NCBI RefSeq assembly: GCF_000003605.2
Contig: NW_003156240.1
Location: forward strand, 23,813 to 37,198
Length of the DNA: 13,386 nucleotides
From: Saccoglossus kowalevskii
Taxonomy: Eukaryota; Hemichordata; Enteropneusta; Harrimaniidae
Direction: 5' to 3'
Shown here: positions 1 through 8,400 of the stretch, in pieces
Layout of the letters: every line of letters begins with the position of its first letter
Position numbering within the stretch: position 1 is the stretch's first letter
Made by a program: the position numbers and the translations under genes
The notes under the pieces: generated by a model
What the model saw: the letters and a program-made list of their open reading frames with translations, nothing else
Database searches by the model: none
What the model was told of the DNA's origin: nothing

Positions 1-1030
1 AGCGAAAATAGCCAAAATTAATTCAAAGCGAAAATAAAGTATTTTACACAGTACTCTGTCATATTGATCAAGATTAATTAGAAAAGACCTGCATTTCACT
101 TTCAGTCCCATGGAGCTATATGTTTTGAATTCTGATATGCTTTCTGCAATATACAGTCTGGACTGCATTGAACAACATGTACAGTGGTCAATGCAAAATT
201 TTATAAGGCTACTTTTTTTACATGTATTAAGTTACTATTAAAGCCAGATGGTCATCAACTGTGCACACGCGGGAATTGAGTCCCAAGCGATGATTAAACA
301 ACACACACTAAAAAGGCAAAGGCTCATGGGTAGATGCTTGTTTGTAAATAATGATACAATATGGCCATCTGATGCAAAATTGTGTAGGTGACAACTCCCA
401 GTTGCTTTAATGGAATGGTAGAACAAGTAAACCAAAAATTTAGTTCCTTCAGGTGATTTTGAGTTAGATTCATTAGCAAGGGTAATGATTTTGTAATTTT
501 TGTTTCTCAATAATTTTTTTTCTGTAATTTTTCCTGTGGAATGTTTGATATTTTTTTTTTAAACCTACTCAAAATTTCCTAATGGTAAACCCTTATAGTA
601 AAAACATTGTTACATTTGTAGATCACGAATGCATCCAGGCACCAACTATTCAAATGATAACAGGTTGACCATTAGAAATTATGGGAGGTGATTTTTTTTG
701 TACCCTTCATAAGTTTTTAACTTGATTGTTTCGTCGTGTTGATGTGGCTTTATACGTTAATTGTTTCGGGGGGGGGGGGGTCTTCTGTGTGCAGATTTTT
801 GGGCACCCCTCCAGAATACATTCTATTGGTCTATTGGTCAGTCCCTAACCTTTTTTTTAACCTTTTTTTTACTTGTATTACACAGAAACATGGAATGAAA
901 CAAGTTTACGAGAAGCTTGCCGACATTCACATGTGCTCCAAATAAAATTTCTAACTCTTATACTGGTGATCACTATTTTCCCCCCAAACACTCAGGTTTT
1001 CTCTAGAGAACTCAGGTCGGTTGTCCGTAA
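1..1030. other. AT-rich upstream intergenic sequence, no gene supported
   Basis: No exon, RNA gene or known mobile element could be recognised here on either strand. Open frames exist (for example minus strand 238-510 and plus strand 736-945), but they are rich in low-complexity residues and resemble no family known to me. The second one runs through a poly-G and two poly-T tracts. Short homopolymers are frequent. A copy of the word AGCGAAAATA occurs twice within the first 40 bases and again near 1065. The segment could hold the end of a neighbouring gene, but nothing shows it. Confidence 0.5.
768..780 (+). repeat. Poly-G homopolymer, 13 bases
   Basis: An uninterrupted run of 13 G in otherwise AT-rich sequence. 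Such tracts are length-unstable and prone to assembly error, so the exact count should not be trusted. Confidence 0.9.
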
Positions 1031-1080
1031 TTTCGAGTTTGTTTAGCTCTAAAGTCACATACCTAGCGAAAATATGATCG

Positions 1081-1113
1081 TATATCGAAGTACTTCGACT
1101 AATAGTCGATATA
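1081..1113. repeat. Overlapping perfect palindromes
   Basis: CGAAGTACTTCG at 1086-1097 is a 12-bp perfect palindrome. TATATCGA at 1081-1088 pairs with TCGATATA at 1106-1113. CGACTA at 1096-1101 pairs with TAGTCG at 1103-1108 around one central base. Three symmetric elements share 33 bases, so the DNA can form alternative hairpins or hold a dimeric factor. Confidence 0.7.
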
Positions 1114-1120
1114 TCACATC

Positions 1121-1195
1121 CCACTTCCAGTTCTCTAAATTTCAGAGATACAGAGCGTCGTCAGTCACTTTCTCTATGGAGAAAATACCGGAAGT
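1121..1195. promoter_or_regulatory. Pair of ETS-family type binding sites
   Basis: CCGGAAGT at 1188-1195 on the plus strand matches the ETS/GABP consensus, and CCACTTCC at 1121-1128 is the same core on the minus strand. They are opposed and about 67 bases apart, just ahead of the proposed leader exon. Paired ETS sites close to start sites are common in TATA-less promoters. Occupancy is inferred from sequence only. Confidence 0.45.
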
Positions 1196-1199
1196 AGTT

Positions 1200-1325
1200 A
1201 CGAACCAACGACCTCTTGTTCCAGTCTTTTGTTAATTATAACAATGATGGCGGGGTATTATGAAACGTGAATTCATCGCTAAGCTTAAAAAAATTGCAAG
1301 CCTTGTGAAAAGACGACTAACAGCT
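1200..1325 (+). other. Probable 5' leader exon (start approximate), possibly coding
   Basis: The left edge is a guess; the right edge is set by a consensus donor, GTAAGT, at 1326. The matching acceptor is probably TTTCTTTTTTTAG ending at 2188. Two upstream ATG frames lie here. One at 1244 runs eight codons and stops at 1268-1270. One at 1260 is open for 22 codons up to the donor and then, after the proposed splice, meets a stop within six codons. Both would act as upstream ORFs before the main start at 2275. The 22-codon frame encodes a basic, amphipathic peptide beginning MKREFIAKLKK, so an alternative coding first exon is also possible. Confidence 0.4.
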
Positions 1326-2188
1326 GTAAGTATTGCGTTACTCGAATTAACTAACCACCAGCAACATTTGTATCCAAGATCAGGGCTACGCGTTGTGTTC
1401 TTCCGAAGAAGTACATCAAAACAAAGCTTCCATGCGATGCCGTTCACACATCGTTCACGTTTTGTTTGTTTACGTTTTATCCAACGGCAATCAACGCGAA
1501 CAGAAATACTAACATTCCGTTACATGTCTAAATTTTTTAATGTCGAAAGGCTTCTGCGTCCTCATATAAACGTGTTTTTTTCTTTCTTTTTCTTCTCTTT
1601 TTTTAAATCAATCGTACTTGGAATCGGTCAAGGCTGGACGTCGTGATTGTACGTCGTTCCTTTGATCATCCGACAGATAGAACTCACGTGTGAAGGAAGA
1701 TAGCCTGACTTTATAACACGCCACCATGTAGACGAATAATTTCACGTTTACAAATTGTATTCATCAAAACACAGAACTGAAAAAGTTTCTGTTTCAGAAA
1801 TACCCGATATTAACCATTTGTAAATCACTCGCATCTGTCAAAAACTTGTTTTTGTTCTACGAACTCTAAATACTATTACTATGCAAATTGTTGTTTAGCG
1901 ACATAACCATCAGAATCAGAATTACCATCAAGATCAGAATTAATAAAAAGTAATGCAATGTGTGCAGATATGCAAGAAAGTGTATCTGATGTGCAAATAA
2001 TTAGTCCCTCCCCTCAAAATAAACCAGTTATAGCTATACATGTACCTCAGTAATGTTTCTTGCAAAGTGATCACCATTTGAAAAAATATAGAATTCTGTG
2101 AAACTAAAATATTCACGAATTATTTATTGCCAGGGTTACGTTGTTATATTTATTATACCTGATCGGAATATTATGTTTCTTTTTTTAG
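1326..2188 (+). other. Probable leader intron
   Basis: Bounded by a GTAAGT donor and an acceptor with a strong pyrimidine tract. The first 400 bases are still CpG-rich and the remainder is ordinary AT-rich sequence. An open frame runs 1260-1646 through the donor, but beyond the first 22 codons it becomes a phenylalanine/serine-rich translation of a poly-pyrimidine tract (1575-1605) and looks accidental. Nothing else recognised. Confidence 0.4.
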
Positions 2189-2274
2189 TTTGATTACAAT
2201 TCTTAGAGGAGCTCCAGAATTTGGTTGCTTCTAATTACTTGCGCCCACTGAGTTACAAAGCTGAATAAAGAAGG
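2189..2274 (+). other. 5' untranslated part of the first coding exon
   Basis: It lies between the pyrimidine-rich acceptor ending at 2188 and the ATG at 2275. An in-frame TAA at 2266-2268, six bases before the ATG, shows that the coding frame cannot extend further left on this exon. The ATG has A at -3, an acceptable start context. Confidence 0.5.
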
Positions 2275-2470
2275 ATGACACAAAGGGCTCACTGCCACAC
2301 AAGTACCCGAGGACACAAAAGACGTTCTATTGAGCTGCGGACTCAATCATTGACTCATGGTTTTGAAGCAATGGCTTTGGAAACTCCCCCTGTACACAAA
2401 AGACGAAAGACTGGCAGATTTAATCAGCTGCCAATACAGGATTTCCCAGAGCCTCAAGTCTACACACCAG
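2275..2470 (+). CDS. RGS3: Exon 1: start codon and basic N-terminal segment
   Basis: Encodes residues 1-65 and the first base of codon 66, ending at CCAG|GTAAAT. The peptide is polar and basic, with two HKRR clusters about 25 residues apart (HKRRS and HKRRKT) that could serve as nuclear import or acidic-lipid contacts. Vertebrate RGS3 long isoforms have a similar basic, threonine-rich stretch just ahead of the C2 domain. The start is fixed by the upstream in-frame TAA at 2266. The frame reads on only two codons past the donor before a stop, which supports splicing here. Confidence 0.8.
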
Positions 2471-5400
2471 GTAAATAATGATTGCTTGTTTGGTCGTACA
2501 TGTACATGTAGGGTCTGGGCTATTAATTGATAATGTATATAATTACCGATACTGCAATAAGGCTTTTAATGAATAATTAAAATATATACATACATGTGTA
2601 TGGTGAATGGCTCATATTCAAATTATATCTAATAATAATAATAAGGAAGTAAAACGTTTCTTCAGAATTCAAAGTGTTAGTTCAGTTAATATTAGCTTAA
2701 CCTTATTAGTCTGTCTGACCCTATTGTAGACAACCAGTCAGTACCAATGATACACATGAGCGGTTTTACTGGACATTGTTTATGTTTGTACACAGTACAT
2801 CAGTGATTACTTAGTAAACAGGTGCTAACCTGCAAGCATAGCTATTATATAGACTTCACAACTAACTCCACAAATCACAAATAAATGTGTTTTTTTTTCC
2901 TGATGTGTTCAGTTTTGCTGAATTCTGCCCCTCATGTCTATGCCATGTAGCCTGAAATCCATTAATGTCCACACACTTTAAATAAACCATTTCTAGTTTT
3001 ATAATAACTACAAATGTATGTTGCAAAATTGTATAAACTTTATATGCTGTGTTTGTGCTACAACTAATTATTTTTAATCCAGGGTAGAGATGTATAAAAA
3101 CATTTGGTAATTTAATTAGTGATACATACTACGTACAAACTTGTAACCACTGTGAAAGATGAGACACGTGTATGCGCGTGTATGCTATGGATCACTGCTT
3201 ACACGGTAAATAAAGGTAGTAACCGAAGTCAACAAGTGGTCCTCTCATGAATTTATCATTGTTTGTCTTTCAAATCTCTGGGAGAGCTAATAACCCTGAC
3301 ATTTGACCTCAAGATACTGGCTCTAGAGAAGCATTCAATTGGTCTAGATTTCACTACAATTAGAATGTGACAAATCAGTACATGCACATGTATGTACTTA
3401 TCTTATGGGTCAAAGAATTGGCACTAAGGATTGTCCTTTACTCGGGACAAGTTGTCATTCAGACAACTGAATTGTAATTCACCTACATGTAACATGCTAT
3501 AGGAGATATAAAGGCAACATACATTTTCTTGAGCAAGATTGAAAGTTAATGTCAAGTCCTAGGGGTGCAGAACTTAAATTGAAATTTTTTCTTGAGATCC
3601 TGATTATTTTAACCTAACAATTTCAGAAGCTGTTAGCCAGACAATCATGTTGTGTAGTCCGTCATTGGTTTGGTACTTGAATCCATGCCTACCAACCAGT
3701 TCACTTTCTGGAGGAACACCCATAATCAGTTAATTAGTGGAAAGACATTTTTAATTGGGCTACTAATTTTGGAAAATGCTAGTGCTGACACAAGATTTTA
3801 TAGTCTCTGTGCCTTGGGCTGTATGTTGCTTAATCTAAGTCTTGTAGTCACATACTGGTAATCATTCCTATCACTTTAACCAAGACATTGTAAGAAGATT
3901 GTGAACAAAACTTGGGAGTACAATTTTGCGAGTCAGCAAAAAATATTTCCTGAAACATATAACGATTAATTATTGTAAATTGAAGGAGGATCTTACACGC
4001 AGAAAATTTGATCAAGACTAGAAGTATTTGCAATAATATGTCCAGTTTGTCCATAGTTAACAGATATTAGAATAATTTATTTATAGTAATAATGTGAATA
4101 CTGCTTCATGATATGAGATGAAATTCAATCATTGTTGTTATGTTTTTCTATATTTTGTTTTACTGTATTTTAATTTAATATTGTATTTCATGTTTTATAA
4201 CAGGGCAATTAAAGTTGTCAATTTACAGAACAAGAAGACATTTAATGGTTAATAGTAAGTGCATTTTCCTATATCTTTTAAACATGTGAATGTAAATATA
4301 CACATGATTACAGTGACAGTGTGTTAGACATGTTGCCAGACATTTCAAATACAATGTACCCTGTACAGCTGACATGATAATGAGTAAAATATTCTGTTGA
4401 TATGTGCTGATAAAATTTTGTGAAATTTAAAATAATCACATCACTTCTTCAGTATCAGCACATATACATTTCTTTTATCCTAAATTATTAAAATATGACT
4501 TTATGACATTTACGTAAGCTCATTGTGCATACACGGTTTCTGGCTTTAATTTTTGAAAATGGTCGTAAGCTAAAAATGGCTGTTCTGTACATGGTAATGT
4601 GATTGATAAGAAGAGCTGTGCTTCTTAAAATGATATCGATTCTTCTTACACATGTAGTTTTAACTTGTGCAAATGATAGGACAGTAGAGTGATCACTTGC
4701 ATTAGAAAGTAAAATCTGATAATTACCAGCCAATTATATGAGAAGATTAATGAATACATGCATCATTTTATATTTCAGTTATCAAAGCAAGGGGTATTTC
4801 TCACATACCAGGGTACACTGATGGTTGTTATGTCACAGTAAGTTAAGGACTTTGACCGCCTAAGTCAGTTTTTGCTGCTTTTCATACATAAAACCTGCAT
4901 AAGTTTTACCTGTAGCTAATTGAAAGTTATGTGTAATGGTCCAAATAATTTATAGAAAAATATAGAAAAATGTGCAAAATGCAGGAGAAATTATTTGTAA
5001 TCAAAAGTGAGTTACAATAAAGATTATTTTGCATGCATATATACCAGGATGTACAATGTATGCTATCAAGATACATACAAATATGCTTTCACTAATCACA
5101 AAATTGTATTTTAGTCCTGTTTAAGACCAAATATTTGTGTTTATGATTTTCAGGTTGTCATAGTTGCACCTCATGGTAAAAAAGACAGCATGGCGACGAG
5201 AGTTGTCACTGACGCGACTCCCCATTTCCAGGAAATATTTCCTCTGTAAGTGTAATTTTTTTATGTTTTGAAAAATATTATTTTCTTAATTAATAGTTGC
5301 ATTCCTATTTTTTGTGAGTATCCCACTGACCAATATATACATCATAAAATGTTGAATTAACTGCAGGTTATGAATTTTAGTGGTCATTCTATATTCAGCT

Positions 5401-8400
5401 AGATTTATAAACACTTAATGAGTTAGGAGGATTTCTTTGTCCTTGAAGGTAATTTACCCTCCAATGCTCTCAAAATAAAATACTCTTTAAATACCCTTTA
5501 TCATATCAGATTTTTTACATAAGCAGCGTCATTCGAACACATTTTTTGTTTTTAGCTTGTTATACATATTTTACATGTTTGTATTTTACATAAATAAACT
5601 TCATAAATAAATAATTTTCATTTCTGATGAGGAGAGTGGTATCACTAATTTTGGAAATTCCTATTTAGCCAGAATAATGCTCTGGCACATTGTTCATAAC
5701 TGAAAATAATATCTGAGCGAGTTGGTTAATAATTTACCGAAAACGTCAGTTAAAAATGGATCATGCATTTCTGATAAGTTTGCGTTTTATACCAAATACT
5801 GCTGAGTGAGGGGAAACTAATTTGTCTGCTGTCATCAATATCAGTATTACTCAAAATATTCACAATAAATGAAGAATTGTCACAAACACTGAATAATCTT
5901 TGTGAATCATTATGTTAACCACCCCTTCAAAGAAGTAAATCACAGGCAGTATGCATGTCAATAAAGTGGTGCTGTCAAGTCTTCAACAAAACAAACAACA
6001 TGCAATTTGCCAAGCATCTTGCTGATTTACTGTAGGAATAATTCTCAGAACCGCTGTAAAACATAGTGTACCTAGGTAAAATCTCTTATAGATGTAATAT
6101 GAGGGATTGATGCAAATAACCACAGTTTCTAAAATTCCAAAACAGTAACTTTCAAAAACCATCTCCTGCTGGCGATTTTTATTTCATAACTAGTCAACAA
6201 GTTGTTTTTTTAGATTTAAGATTTGGAAAACTTGAATGACATAATATATATATATATTTTTTGTAGAAGTTTTCTTCATCTTGATCTACTTGACAGAATA
6301 GTTATTTCTCTCTATCGACAGAGCAGTACATTGTAAGTATTTATTGTCATAAATATGTTTTTACTTTTTTCATTTGAATGTCTTTAGTACAGTCAAAAAC
6401 ATTTGAGATAATATTACAGGGAATTTTGATTTCACACCAGTATACCAATAATATATATGTATCGAGAACTTATTCTAATATTTCTCCATAATAAAACAGT
6501 TGACTTTGATTAGCAGAATTGTGTATGTCAATCAGCACTGGCATTGATTTACAAGTGGATTGTGGAAGTAATTACATTAACAGGAATAACTTGTTAGATT
6601 TCCTCCTTGATTTGATTTGTGCATGAGTTTATTAGATTAAGACTGTATATTGGTTGGTTTCATGTGTGATAGTGCCCTCAAAGTTCAACCTTGCAACTTT
6701 TGACAACCCAAATTACTCTGTATCAACAGAATGTCAATAGTAATCATTTAATTGTTAATCTTCATATTCTAAACAGTTTCTTAAGAACAATGATTTATTT
6801 GATCAAAGGTACTCAACAATGCCAACAATAAACATTATTTTCTCTATCTGGAAATTTGTTTTTTTTTATTTTCTGCATTCAATACTGTACCCAAATGTGC
6901 TAACTTCTTTATATTATGTGATACATGGCAATACTATTTATCTGATTTCATGGAAATACTAAGTTTTTTTGTTTTTTTCACCATCAGAAATGATTTGATG
7001 GGTTGCATGTCATTTGGTGCAAAGCATCTGATAAAAGGAACAAAGGTAGATAGATTTCATTACATTCTCTTACATTCAAATGTTACAGTGGTAAAAATAA
7101 CTTTCTTTGCTGAAAAATCTGATCCTAAGGTAGAAGCCTACTCCTGAATGAAAATACCCAGAATTTATTCATTTTGCAATAAAATGTACTCCAGGTCAAC
7201 ATTGATTTACAAAATGTTTGCAGTTACTAGCCTAACTTTCAGAAAAATGATTGTTTTATTTTAATGGATAATTCTCATTTTGGCAGTACTGGTATTATTT
7301 TCTTTATGAGTTCCTATACCATATCTTAAATTGTAGGCTGATGACATAAGCTGAAAAAATTATATATTGGTAATCTCAAGGTGTTTATTACTGTCATTAT
7401 TATGTCATGGGACAAAGCTCCATGAATGTACATATTAAACCAATAAACATTTTGTCACACGGTTTATAACCAATTTTCTCAAAAATTATGAGTAGGCTTC
7501 TACCATATATAGTGTAAACATCTTGCTGTAGTAGTATACAATGTATTTCTCAAGGGTTTATAATATAAGGGCTTACAACTAGGTTAATATATGATGAAAA
7601 TCTCATTTGAAGTCACATGAATTGTGAGATGATTACAAACATTTTTTAATAATGCAGTGACTGGTAAAGTGTTAAAATTTGTCATCGCTTAGATGCAATA
7701 TGCATGTCTTTTCATATACAAAATGATAGCCACATGATGATGTTGTTTAGGGCAATGACTGTTTACCAGTACTTTTCTGTGATTTGCCATTGGTCAGAAA
7801 TAAGTTTGATTTGCTTGCATATTTACTCTTTGCATAATATAGATATCAAAGTTGTATGCCCCTATAAGTCATTTTACTAATTTCTTATATTTTAGTTGAT
7901 AGATGGTTGGTATTATTTACTGAATCAAGAATTAGGTGTGAAGAAACATTTAGGAGTTCCTTACAAGAGACCTAAACTCAGTAAAGGTATGTACTCATCA
8001 TGGTGCTTGATTAGTCTAGGTTTTCAATCCCATATAATAGACAATTTACCTCAGACATGCACGCTCTTGTGAAAAACATTGTTATTTCTTCTGTGTAGGG
8101 GGTTTATTTCACTGTGTAAATGTTCGATAGATTATCAGAACAACGGGAAACCAGTGAATAAATTATGCAAACAGGAAATCAACCCTGTCTTTCTCGCACG
8201 GAAATCAACTGATAATACTGTAACTTGAAATTTGTCTATTAGGACAGCAGTAGAAATTTTATTTAATATTTTATCTGAACAATGAATTATGTTGTGCTGT
8301 ATCAATTGCGCCCTCTATAATTTACAAACATGAATCTTCCTATAGTTTGTAAGCTTAAAATGAAATACATTTATATTTCATTTTAAGTCAGCTTACAAAT

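Larger units (their letters stand above)
1030..1750. promoter_or_regulatory. CpG-enriched block, probable promoter region of the RGS3-like gene
   Basis: By eye this block holds roughly 45 CpG dinucleotides in about 720 bases, while comparable intronic stretches to the right hold only a handful. Such contrast is typical of promoters in partly methylated invertebrate genomes. Inside are two ETS-type sites, an ATGGCGG word resembling a YY1 site near 1247, an E-box CACGTG at 1685-1690, and overlapping palindromes at 1081-1113. No convincing TATA box was seen. The block lies about 0.5 to 1.2 kb before the first coding exon and contains a good splice donor, which fits a start site near 1200. A promoter shared with an unseen minus-strand gene cannot be excluded. 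Confidence 0.55.

Noticed and set aside
238-510. 90-codon minus-strand frame
   Set aside because: No family features, no splice support and no codon bias visible; consistent with chance in AT-rich DNA.
1260-1646. 128-codon open frame in the promoter region
   Set aside because: Only the first 22 codons, up to a consensus donor, could be an exon. The remainder is low-complexity, ends in a poly-pyrimidine translation and resembles nothing.
2490-3400. Repeated ACATGTACATGT-type words considered as regulatory elements or a repeat family
   Set aside because: Short, scattered, and common background words in AT-rich invertebrate DNA. No ordered array or boundary is visible.
6950-7147. Exon 6 extended as a 65-codon single-exon gene
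   Set aside because: The core is exon 6 with good splice sites on both sides. The extensions on either side lack conservation with the C2 family.
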